Of a stretch of DNA of 64,000 bases, positions 48,987-59,760 are shown in pieces (positions within the stretch are counted from its first letter, which is position 1; each line of letters opens with the position of its first letter). This DNA comes from Siphonodentalium dalli (taxonomy: Eukaryota; Mollusca; Scaphopoda; Gadilida; Siphonodentaliidae). The translations under genes were made by a program, and so were the position numbers. The stretch spans positions 83,493,980-83,557,979 of the forward strand of contig CP136063.1 of NCBI GenBank assembly GCA_032622095.1. Reading direction: 5' to 3'. A model generated the notes under the pieces. The model had not been told where the DNA came from and searched no databases. It worked only from the letters and a program-made list of their open reading frames with translations.

Positions 48987-49587
48987 AGGATTGTCCACTT
49001 ATAAATGGACAATCGGTACCTAAAATGGTTATTAATAAATGGACAACCCAACCACGCGTGGCACGCGAGCTTGGGATTGTCCACATGAAGAATGAAGACA
49101 TGTTTTGCTGATCCTGCATGTTAGCTTCATATTTAATATGAAGGGCAATAACTCTATAAATAATATTAATTTGCTAAATAACGGTGATTTGTATGAGAAG
49201 AAGTGTTTTTGACGAAATAACGGAGATATTTGAAGAAAAGTTGTTGACGAAATAACGGAAATATTCGAAGAAGTGTTTTTAAAGAGCGTACCCCAAACCT
49301 CCCCCAAACCCACCCACCCAAGGGAAGAATTTTACTTATATTTCACAAAAGTTGATCTGTTGTGGTGTTGCAAATTTCTCACACAAAACCCCATTCAATT
49401 AGTATAAAGGTACATTCTTTATAGAGTTATTACCCTTCAGATTTAATATGAAGCTAACATGCACGAGAATCTATATATGTCGTGATTTAGTGGACAATCC
49501 CAAGCTCAGGTGCCACGCGTGGTAGGATTGTCCATTTATTAACGACCATTTTAGGTACCGATTGTCCATTTATAAGTGGACAATCTT
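48987..49587. mobile_element. Foldback MITE, about 600 bp, arms about 200 bp
   Basis: The left arm (48988-49190) starts GGATTGTCCACTTATAAATG and is the inverse of 49390-49587. Shared words inside the arms are CGGTACCTAAAATGG, CCACGCGTGGCA, CATGTTAGCTTCATA and AATAACTCTATAAA. The terminal 26 bp are themselves a hairpin (GATTGTCCA...TGGACAATC). The core repeats GACGAAATAACGG three times. Confidence 0.85.
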
Positions 49588-49759
49588 ATGCGCATTATGT
49601 GATCTATTCTGATACCAAGGGTAAACTTCTTATTCCGAGGAAAAGACTTGGTAAAAGCTTGTTGTCTAATCCCCGTATTTGAACATTTGTTGTGAATTAT
49701 GTCAATTTGTTTGTATGTGTTAAATGTACTGTTCGAAAATTAAATGTTGTCTACACTAG
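49588..49759. other. No feature seen
   Basis: The stretch is unassigned single-copy sequence. Confidence 0.5.
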
Positions 49760-50270
49760 ATGGCGATGTTGGCTAAGAGAACACGGGGCGCCCGGGTGTT
49801 ATTTTCGGACAGTATATTTTTATGACGCACAGTAGTGGAATACCATCTGAGTGTATCTTTCAAATATTGACTCGCTGACGCGTCCACGGCCGATGATATC
49901 GTTAAAATCCGATAAAATACCATAGAAACAATAAGAGTCCGGGAGAAGCAGTGACCGCCCGGGAGGGCCCGGGCGCCCACATGGGCCCGTGGACTCTATA
50001 TCTCGACGTTATAAGGTAGTGACATACCACTTGAGGGCAACCTTGAAGACTCCCTTAGCAAATATCGGCATTCGCGGGGTTAATAACACCGACCGGAGAC
50101 GAGCGAGCGAGTAAAAGTTTCTAGGTTGACATCATGGGGTATGTCGCTACCTTATAACGTCGATATATAGTGTCCTCGGGCCCACATGGGCGCCCGGGCG
50201 GTCACAGCCTGTTCCGGGCTCTTTTTGTTTATTTGGTATTTTACCGGATTTTGAGAGGTTAAGACCCGTC
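49760..50270. repeat. GC-rich repeat, foldback arrangement
   Basis: 49760-50040 carries the GC-rich repeat in forward orientation (ACGCGTCCACGGCCGATG, GGGCCCGTGGAC, CGACGTTATAAGG); 50055-50270 carries it inverted (CGGGGTTAATAACACCGACC, CCTTATAACGTCGA, GGCGCCCGGGCGGTC). It is the same family as 46.8-47.6 kb. Confidence 0.8.
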
Positions 50271-50600
50271 CAAAACACTCCCAGAACAAAAGTAGCCTTA
50301 GGGATAAAATTTCGTCGAAATCCGTCTGTTTTACCTGATTTGACCTTGAATTTACCTTTATGAAGGTCAAGATAAGGTCGGGGTCACGATTTGACCCGTC
50401 CAAAAGACTCCCCGGAAAAAAAACCTATAGGTACCAAATTTCGTCGAAATCCGTCCCGTTTTACCCGATTTGACCTTGAATTGACCTTTTTGAAGGTCAA
50501 GGTCAGATCGGGGTCAAGATTTGACCCGTCCAAAACACTCCCCCGGCAAAAGTACCCCTAGATATCAAATTGCGTCGTAATCCGTCCGTTTTACCCGATT
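50262..50600 (+). repeat. 130-bp tandem repeat, three units
   Basis: GACCCGTCCAAAACACTC begins at 50263, 50393 and 50523. Each unit has TTTGACCTTGAATT and GAAGGTCAAGGTCA. It is homologous to the partial array at 5067-5250. Confidence 0.92.
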
Positions 50601-51175
50601 TTACATTGGCTGCTGGCAGCCATCTTGGATTTTAATCTTTGCATACCTAAATCCTTTGGCATGGGCTACAGGTCGTGCCTGAAATTCGTCATGGCTGTTA
50701 ACATTGACATATATATTGGAACGAGTCATCTTGGGGTCATTCAGCCATAAAACATGGCCACTGGCAGCCATCTTGGATTTTACTCATGAAACAAGTCATT
50801 TTGGGGTCATTCGGCAAAAAAACATGGCCGACAGCGGCATCTTCGATTTCAAAATTCAATCCATTAGCACGGGCTACAGGCCGAACTATTCCCCTGATCA
50901 TCGTGGAATTTGTATAGATGTTAATACTGACATGTAGATGGGAAACGAGTCATTTTCGGGTCATCGGCCATAAAACATATCCGCTGGCAGCCATTTTGGA
51001 TTTTACTCTTTGCATGACAAAATACTTTGGCACACCATACAGTCCACTTCCATCAGCCGATCATCAGCAAACTTCATATTAGTCTTGATATTGATCTACT
51101 GGATGGATGTTATCAAATGTTTTCGAATTTCATTCGAAAACATAGCCTCCAGCAACCATCTTGGATTTTACTTTA
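50601..51175 (+). repeat. GCCATCTTGGATTT tandem repeat, about 150-bp units
   Basis: GCAGCCATCTTGGATTTTA-type words lie near 50618, 50767, 50836, 50989 and 51156 (spacing about 150 with one shortened unit). Also repeated are GTCATTTTGGGGTCATTCGG, TTAGCACGGGCTACAGG and GATCATC. A single further unit is at 24.64-24.84 kb. Confidence 0.85.
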
Positions 51176-51339
51176 TATATATATCTTCATGTTGATAATC
51201 TAGTATCACTTAGACATTTCAACTTTCTGCATTCCTAATCACTCCATTGACTGTAACACAAGAAATTAGTCCCTTTCCAAGTTGAGCTACAGTGTCATTT
51301 TTGTTGTCCGGAACATGCATCTATTACCCGAAGCAAGAA

Positions 51340-51775
51340 TATTCGTGGGCTAATTTCGGTCAGATAATAGTTGATCTTATCTATGAAATTATCACATCAC
51401 ATGCATAGGCGAAAATATGACATATTAAATATGACATTTTGGGGTGATTTTCTGGATGACCTTTACCTTTGGCGTGACCTTGACCCTTGTATTGGTTCCA
51501 CATGTACCAATTTCGTGGGTCATTGATCACTATGGTGTGATGTATTATTCTGAGAAGGGTATTTGTGGGTTAGTTTGTATCGGATAAATGTTGATCATGT
51601 CTGTGGAAATATCACATCACATAGGCAGAAATAGAAAGATGCATATGAAAATATGGACGGGTTTGAGTGATTTTCTCAATGACCTTGACTTTTTCTGGTG
51701 ACCTTGACCTTTGCGTGGCTTTGACATGTACCAATGTTGTGGGCCATAGGTAGTAGTATGCATTTATGCGAACAA
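51340..51775 (+). repeat. Tandem repeat of about 218 bp, two units
   Basis: ATCACATCACAT is preceded in both units by GTTGATC and followed by ATAGGC; the units start near 51341 and 51559. Each contains GTGACCTTGACC-type words and ACATGTACCAAT. Confidence 0.75.
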
Positions 51776-53006
51776 ACTTCACTGCAACCAGCTTGGTGCT
51801 GTCGAAAACCAGCTTTCCCCCATTTTCCTCTTTAAAAAACTTCCGTTGCCATGGAAACACAAATTTCTAACCAATCGCACCACTTCCATTCACCACAGCA
51901 CAGCCTACCATATGACCAACATGGTGTGCTTTCCGAAAACATACCACAATCCCATGTGTACGGGGTGCATTAAACTCCTTAAATATGGCCTGTTTTGTTA
52001 CCTGCCGCTCGCCTACTATATTTTTATCCCGATATCAGAAATAGATTAACAAGAAGTCTACCTTAACTCGCTGAGCCTCACGTGGCACCGTATCCGGTAA
52101 CTAATCATGTAACGATTTTATCATGCTTTCCAGGAGATAGTTTGAATTACTTGTACGAAGTTCACTAGATTATAATAAGTTGAATGTGTCGTCTGTGGCC
52201 ATTAATGTATGTAACGTCACAGTGACGCGCCTTGTGCATTGCACGTCAACTCATTGATCCAATGGCTAAAGCGGGGCGCACACGAAGCGATATATGTTGC
52301 ACGATATTTGTCGCAGATCCTTGTCATCACTGTGTAGGAACTGTTACATCGGAAGGCGTTCTATCGCCGGTATTGTGATGGTTCTTGCTGATTTGTTACG
52401 GTTCCTTATGATTAAAAAATATCATTTTCGGGACAAAATCACGTATAATTATATATATCTTGAATACATTAAACTTTATTGAATGAACAGAGGCTGCATA
52501 AGTGCCGTTTTACCGAAACCTGCACTTTAGATCACAATTAACTCGGACATAGCCAGTTAACGTGTAATTATCAACATGTAATCACTGAAAACCAAGCCAT
52601 GTAAACGTAATTTCTTTGTTTTCGGTGGCATACCGTGAAACGCATTCTGAAGACGAACACTGAGTATAAATTGTACCTGTGTTATTCTTCTGTAAGATAG
52701 CTGAGGAAATATCCCGATGTGTGTCGATAATTTGGAGCATTAGTCTCCTAATCACAACTTATGAGTTTTACGGTTCTATTTCAAGGTAATCACGGCTGTG
52801 ACGGTTTTTTACATGATATTTATTCTAACGATTTCTGCACTAGTATCTAGTAACAGAACATTAAGTGGCATTACCTTCACTTCGAGTGGCAGATATAACA
52901 TATTTAAAGTCATGTTGGGTATAGGATCATATATAATCGTGCACGCCCGCATAATTGACCCAATGAAATTAGACATCTACTGCCATGATAATCTGTTAAT
53001 TTAAAT
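51776..53006. other. No gene seen
   Basis: The stretch is unassigned AT-rich sequence; ORFs are short (62-68 residues) and featureless. Confidence 0.5.
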
Positions 53007-53110
53007 GGACATGGCTCATTCGAGCTTCCAAACTTTGTCTAAGTAATATCTAATGATGTATTTGATTGGTTGCAAATACAAGAAATGTTCATAAGTATAT
53101 ATACCGGCCT
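53007..53110 (+). repeat. Dispersed repeat fragment, partner of 7423-7525
   Basis: GGACATGGCTCATTCGAGCT, GTCTAAGTAAT and ATATACCGGC match the 7.4-kb copy in order and spacing. Confidence 0.6.
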
Positions 53111-53184
53111 CATATGCTCTGAGAAATACATACTGTGGTCAGAGCCCTTTTCCAGCTGTTTACAATTTTTCGCACAGAAGTCAA

Positions 53185-53250
53185 CCAAAGGCTCTTTATT
53201 TCTACCATATCAAGAACAGACGAACACGGAACGCTCTTTTCTGTTCCATG
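53185..53250 (+). repeat. Diverged double-motif segment like the core of the TTAA MITE
   Basis: GGCTCTTTATTTCTACCATA, then a short spacer, then GGAACGCTCTTTTCTGTTCC follow the same order and spacing as the two AACGCTCTTTAT words inside the TTAA MITEs (for example 43985-44036). Ends of a MITE are not visible around it. Confidence 0.45.
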
Positions 53251-53511
53251 TCATGCAAGTGACTGTTTTTTGGAACACAAACATTGGGTTCAAAGTCGTA
53301 TTTTTCATGACTCCAATGTGTCTTTTTGTAACATTATTATACTGCTCGTAGAAAGGTATTTCAAGTGTTTATCGAGCTATTTCTGTATTGGGAAAACTTA
53401 AAAAGCGACTATTATTACGCGTATTTTGGAGCCCAAACCACCAAGTGACTTTAATTGATAAATGAAGGTCTGTGGTTGAAAGTTCCAGGTGGGATATGTG
53501 TTCAATTATAA

Positions 53512-53700
53512 CCAGGGTTGATGCGATTACATGCCGATGTAATCGATTACGATTACAATTACAATTACTTTTACTTTTGATTTACATGATTACGATTATT
53601 GATTACATTGTTTTCAAATGTAATTGATTACGATTACAATTACTTTAGTAAAATGTAACTGATTACTTTTCGATTACATCTGATTACAATTTTTAGTTTC
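53512..53700 (+). mobile_element. Likely hAT-type end with GATTAC repeats
   Basis: CAGGGTTGATGCGATTACAT begins a stretch dominated by CGATTACGATTACAATTAC-type words. CAGGGTTG ends with GATTAC-rich subterminal sequence are known in animal hAT elements. I found no opposite end, so it is a fragment or an end of an element I could not close. Confidence 0.5.
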
Positions 53701-56303
53701 CAACCAAATTGATCCGATGATAGGAATAAATAATGAAATAAATCAAATTAAAATATCAAATGATATTTAATAACAAAAAAACTATATAATAAGTAAACAA
53801 GGAATGACTGAACAAACAACACAAGCAAGCAATACGCACGTAATCTTTTTACATTAATTTGTGATGTTTTGTCATGGAGTTGTGCACCAACATATTTGGA
53901 ATATACCATGTTTTATGTGTATTTATTTAATTTTATTAAATATAGTTTTCATTTCGCTCGAGCCATCCAAAATATCATCGAGTGAAAAGTTAATACGCTC
54001 GTATATGCTTAGCTGCCTATTCGTATATGAAACATTTATATAAATAACCCAAATTGCACAGTAAGCCCAAAATAGAGTTAAAGGCTAACTTAATTACAAA
54101 CTAAATACCGGTACACGGACTGGCTAAATCTGGCGATTAGCCATTAACTAAATGCGTTGACGTTCAACGCCTTTGGCGCGTCACCGTTACGTTATATAAA
54201 TTAATGGCCATATAAGACACATTTAACTTGAACCTCCTGCAAGTATATAATTCTCATGCGGAAAGCAGGATAAAATCGTTACAGGACCCTTGGTTGCCGG
54301 CTACGGTGACATATGATGCTCAGATTAATATCGGGCTCGCCCCTCGCACAGTATTAGTCTCACTTTGCCGCACATGACACCGTTTCCAGCAACAACTCGC
54401 CCTGTAACTTATAATATTATGTCAGCTCTTGCGATTAGTCAATCAGCGTCGATAAATAGCGACGATATATGAACCCATATTATGTAATCAATAATATGAT
54501 AAGAACGTACTACGTTATTCGAAAACTTACTCCATCCAAGGCCATGATATGTAAATATACAATTAGATTAGATGAATAATAATTGTACCCGCACAGGTTG
54601 ATACTTTGAAGTATATTCTCAAGTTGCATGTGCCGGTTTAAATCCGGTTTCAATGGTGCCGTGTATTTATATTTCACGGACATGTACCGGTATATAACAA
54701 TTGAATGTATGTTCCACGCACTGTTACTGAAAGCATACATATCATTTGGACCTTATTGGTTAAGACATGGATGGCCTTCGTTATAGGTTATAATTTAGGA
54801 ATACCAGTTACTAAATTATAATACCCTGACCCTGTATGTTGTAAAGAATATACTAATATTATACTATAATAGTATAATACTATGGTAGTATGAATGCCAT
54901 ATTATCCTCCAAACACACATTGTGTGAGTCGAGCGTTTGTTTATATACAGCACATATGGAGTAAGCAATAAGAACAACACGCAACACCGAGGAAATGTGT
55001 TTAGGAGGCTTATTCGCAGTGAGTCATTCAACACCGAAATCTTGAAAGGTGAGGGTTAGCTAGCGCTATACTGATACGTTATAAACAATTTGGTGGAATT
55101 TCTAACCAAAGTTCACTTAATGCATGGGGTATATCTGGCGATTAGTGTTTTGGTTATCTCATATTGTTTACATACTGTTTGTTTACATAACATGGGATTC
55201 ATATACATGATTTAGAAATAGCATTTAATACAACTATTAGTTTTTTAAGTCAGGCATTTAGGTTCATTGTACATGTGTACATCTGGTGGGCTAAGTCCTC
55301 ATTTTGGAAGATTCGCCAGGACTCTATATATCAGCCATTTATTAACTCTGAAATATGTTTGTAAAAGTAAAACATAAAGTGATCCAGACAGACTGATGGA
55401 CAAAACAAACCAAAGCACTGCCACTGATGGTTATTTAAACCAAATATCCGGCTACCACCTTTGACCAAAAAATCTTAACAAAATATGTACCATGCAAATT
55501 TCCATTGCGAGCTATTTCTGAATACTGAATAGAACCTGGTATAAAATTGTCTACTGTGAGGGTTTACGAGCAGATAATTTAACCCATTCACAATACAAAC
55601 CGTTCATAGCACCATGCATACATGGCCTCAATAGCCCGAAGACGAGTGTGACTCGCCACACAGTAGTATTTTAACCAGGCTATACTCATGATTCATTCAA
55701 TGAACTGGATATTGCATGTACACTTTTGCTACAGCGATTGGTACTTGATAGCACTATTGGTGCTAATGATATGATATTATATGCATATCGCGATTCAATT
55801 TAGTCTTTTAGACTTGGACAAATTATTGAAATTTCAGCACGCAGTGACGAATGGTGACCTTGTATAATGATAATTTTGTTTCTCATTTATAACAGCATCC
55901 TATGCCATGCCTAGAAGCTAAAATAAACACTCTGTAACAAATGAATTTGGTACCCGGAGAAGTTCCAAAAAAAGGGCACACTATCTGTTCAGAATATACA
56001 GTGCATGTGTGACAGTGCTATTTTATATACAAAAGCAGTATATGCCTTTATTACATGCTACACATGTATACTAACTAAGTTATTATACCTAACTCACTAA
56101 TATACATTTTATAGCCGCATTGTCATTTCATTCCGCGTACTTGGTTGATTTCTTTCCATTCCGCGCTATTCCGTTCTTTACACTTCCCGTTCCTAGGCTC
56201 ATTCCTGATCTCTATTTTGCTATTTCGTATTTCTATCTACGCCTAATCTCTTACCCGCTTAAGTCTTCCTCTCTCTAGTTCAGAGCCCAATATTAGATCT
56301 AAC
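53701..56303. other. No gene seen
   Basis: The stretch is unassigned. A short AT palindrome (ACTATAATAGT within TATACTATAATAGTATAA) lies near 54863-54881. The ORFs are short and featureless. Confidence 0.5.
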
Positions 56304-57050
56304 TGTCGGACACTAAGGTGTCTTAGCCAATCACAGGTAAGCTTATTTGCTGCCTTTTGTCAGTTCGTATGTTAAAGTTATAAAGTATAAGAGTAATACT
56401 ACGTTATGACATCTTGACCTATGTTCCTACGATATGGTATGTGATATTCTATTATATGTTGTATTTTAATAATATTGTCTTCGTTTTGGAAGTTTAGAAT
56501 TACGTCACATTTGCAATATATATTTGCCCAATAGTTTAGGGATGTGGAAATCGCACGCTGCGTTCGTAATCTCCTTTTATACTAGCATGTAGGTTTTATT
56601 TCTAACTGTTCATTACAGTTAGGTTTGTGTCAAATAGTTGTTTATATCGACAATAGGAAAGTTGGTTTATTGACACAATCACATTTCACATATTTATTTA
56701 TATCCATACTGGATATTTATTCGGCAGCAACTATAACCTATGTATTTGTTCACCAGGGTCCTTTTCTCGTTGGACATCTCTCGATTGATGTTTGATGCCC
56801 GATGTGGTGTTGTGATGTTGCTGTCAAGCTGTCTATAAATATGTGTTGTGATGTCATCCATGTTGTGATGTTAGATTGTGTTCCGTTCGGTATTGCATGA
56901 TGATGAGTATCTAATAAATGCATGATGAAGACTTTTAAAGGTTGGCTCAGTTTACTATAGACCCTGCCAGATGATCAAGACTCAGAGCCCCATAAATGTT
57001 TGTGATACAGCGACATGATTCACTTAAGACTTACCCTGTGCTCTACCACA
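56304..57050 (+). repeat. Putative 5' LTR of the Ty3/gypsy element
   Basis: Candidate start TGTCGGACACTAAGGTGTCT (56304, an inverted GACAC/GTGTC pair) and candidate end ACCACA (57050) give 747 bp. Inside are TATAAAT (56834-56840) and AATAAA (56913-56918) in the right order for promoter and polyadenylation. The 3' LTR lies outside the window, so the boundaries are not confirmed by the direct repeat that would define them. Confidence 0.35.
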
Positions 57051-57051
57051 A

Positions 57052-57060
57052 TGGCGCCCA
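57052..57060 (+). promoter_or_regulatory. Putative primer binding site
   Basis: TGGCGCCCA lies just after the putative LTR end and equals the first nine bases of the lysine-tRNA primer sites used by several retroelements. The match does not extend further, so this is tentative. Confidence 0.3.
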
Positions 57061-59311
57061 TTCGTATAGCTATAGCTCTGATTATAGTGTGGAACTTTGA
57101 AATTGGTGAGAAAAATGGAAATTGGTGAAATTTCGTGTTTTCGGTCTTAAAAAAACTGTGAAAAATGACAATCAGGATTTCTGGAGATATTCAGCGTTGG
57201 ATTGGAAGAGACAATACGATTTGAACAGTTTTATAAATTTTGTAAAATTTTCATGTTATTCAGTGAAATTTGTTAACACATTATTTTGGTGTGGCTGTAT
57301 TCCTTTAATATTATAATTATGTCTAAGTTTTTGTATTGTCAGCTCTGTTTAGTCGTTTTTAGCGTTTGGGCAAAGTCCAAACTTTAAATTCGATTTGTTA
57401 CTCTGCCAATATTTCGTGGTCCGGATTTTGGTAAATTGAAACCCGGTAAAGTTGTGTTTTCCGGATTTTGGTAGTCCGCGGTTTCGTTTTCGTTTCGTCA
57501 CCGGGTCACATTTTTTATTGGTCAGAACAGGAAGTTCACAATGTAAACAAAGTAGCACGTGTTAGTTTGTTTTGATAAATCTTCTGACCAACTTTGCTAT
57601 CTTTAGTATATTTTCAAAGCTAACAATTAGCTTTTATTTAGGTAATTATAGGAGTAGTTAGGTATATAATATATCCGTCCAGCCACACATTATGTATTGT
57701 ATGCTGTCAAAGTTTATTCTTTGACTGAAATATTGTCATAAAGTGACATCTGTTGATAAATGTATAAACAGCATAGGCCTAATGTCAGCTTGTTAAATGC
57801 AAGGTAAATTTCATTGCAAATTACTGGAGATTTTATGAAACCGAAATTGGTCGAGAATATTTCAAATTTCTTTTTGTGACGGTGTAATAAATACTTTTTG
57901 TCTCCAACATTATGCAATGTAATTCTGACTTGCATTGATAAGTTAGTAGTTTTCAGACCCGGTGTTGGACAAATTGTCCCAACTAGTTCTGGTAGTACAA
58001 GCAGGTGTTGTCATCTTGGTTTGTTGATAGTCGTGACATGGTAAGTTGGTGTCGGAGTCTGCAGTCATCGGAGTCTCAGGTTAACGGTGAGTCAACCCTG
58101 ACCCCTCCCTCGCCCAGGCCACACCCTCTTTCCCACTAAATTTTTTTTGTGAGCCAAGTACGCATCACGCTTGTTTTCATCTCATTTCATCAGATAGGTG
58201 CATGAGTTAATTCGTCGCGACACTAATTAGGTGGAAGGTTAACTTAACCAAACTAATTAGTAGCAGTTATCGGCAAGAAAACTTGTAAATTTTCAGCCAG
58301 TCCACACTTAGCATGCAAGCGGAAGTGAAATTTGTGTTCAAATTTTCAGACGACGGTGAATTTATAGTGCGACAATAGGTGATTGTAAAAATCTTTATTG
58401 ATTTTCAGTGACGGTGAGTTGTGATTTGAGAATTTTGTAGTTGATGGTGGAGTATATAGCTCGAAAATATGTGATTTTTCATAGCAAGTTCGGAAAATAA
58501 TTTTTCGAATCAACTTTCAGTTGACGGTGAACTTTAATGTTCATATGTGTTGTTGCGTCAACACGTGAATGATTATATTTCAGTTTTGTCGCCGGATGGC
58601 ACAATTAACTTGAAATTAGGTGACTTATTGGTGACGTCGTGGAAAATTAATTTATTTTTCCATGGTTGAGTTTGTAGTTTGCGATAGATCAGGTTAGATC
58701 TGACTTTGAAATATTTTCAGTTGACGTCAGATAGCGAGCGGAAATAGGTGACTTGAATATTTAATCGCAGATTAATTTTGAATTTTGATGCGACTTGTAG
58801 GTATTTGGTAGTTAAATTGTAGGTGACATACAGTTGTCTGAGTTACGGCAAACTTGAGAAATTTATATTTTTCAGAAATTTACTTACGTAGTTGGACTTG
58901 AGAATTTTTCTTGAATTAAATTTTTTCAGCAGAAATCTTTTTTTCTCCGCAGGTTTAATTACAAAGTGAATTTTGTTTTTCAGTGACTTCTGAGTTGGTT
59001 TGCAGAAAATACTTAGGTTTTTCTGTATAAATTTCAGCGTGTCGGTTCTTCAGATATTGAGTTTAGTTTATTTTCATTTGACGTTTTCAGCGTTCAACAA
59101 GGTTTTTACTTTGATCTTTATACTTGATGATTTTTTTCCCCAAATTCTCTTGTAGGTTTCGACTTGAATTATTTTTTATTCCAGTTAGTTAAAGCGACAC
59201 TTGTTTTTTTTTTTTTTTTTTTTTTTTTCAGAGATATTTCTTAGAATTTGTAGGTCGATCGTGGTTGAAATTCTTTCAAATTTTTCCTAGCTATTTGCGA
59301 GTTAGTGAAAG
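57061..59311 (+). other. Long leader of the Ty3/gypsy element with recurring TTTTCAG motifs
   Basis: It has no coding sequence. Between 58070 and 59235 the word TTTCAG occurs about 11 times, four times with ACGGTGA or a close form a few bases on (58074, 58349, 58408, 58520). A run of 23 T precedes the last one (59207-59229). The minus ORFs 57349-57558 and 57714-57935 have no features. Confidence 0.5.
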
Positions 59312-59760
59312 ATGGGGTCACAGATTTCAGAGGAAGTTATGTTGAAGATACAGGCTGAGATATTGGAATTGACAGTTCGGATAGAGGAGTTGAAGAGAAA
59401 TAGTGAAAATAGTTATGATAATAATTACAGCAATGATGATTATTGCAGAAATGATAATTATAACCGTGGTTATAACTCTTACTCCAGACGGCGTGCGCAG
59501 AGATATAGGAATAGTATTCAATAGGAATCACAGAAGGCAGTATACTGAGAGAAGCAATAATGCTCATTATTTCAGAAGGCGTCACATAATGTTTCAGATG
59601 AGAGAAATGATTATAGTAATCACACAAATGATAGGTTACAAGGAGAGTATGTATCTGGTAGATACACCGGCTGTTGGAAATGTGGTGATTTGACGCATAA
59701 AGCGTTTGGTTGTAAGAAAGGTGGATACTATCGCTACTATGATAGAGATAAAAAAATTCG
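59312..59760 (+). pseudogene. Ty3/gypsy Gag remnant with zinc knuckle
   Basis: Gag proteins form the particle and bind the RNA. The first frame (59312-59524) encodes MGSQISEEVM followed by a charged, probably helical segment (EILELTVRIEELKRN) and an Asn/Tyr/Asp-rich stretch, and stops at 59522-59524. The start MGSQIS fits an N-myristoylation signal. From about 59545 a second frame, which runs into the protease, carries a CCHC zinc knuckle (CWKCGDLTHKAFGC, 59670-59711). The total is only about 150 residues, well below usual Gag size, and no capsid fold is evident, so an internal deletion plus frameshift is likely. Confidence 0.65.

Noticed and set aside
58048-58061. TGGTGTCGGAGTC as the Ty3 primer binding site
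   Set aside because: Its complement does not look like a tRNA 3' end, and no LTR-like end precedes it; the site at 57052 is weakly better.
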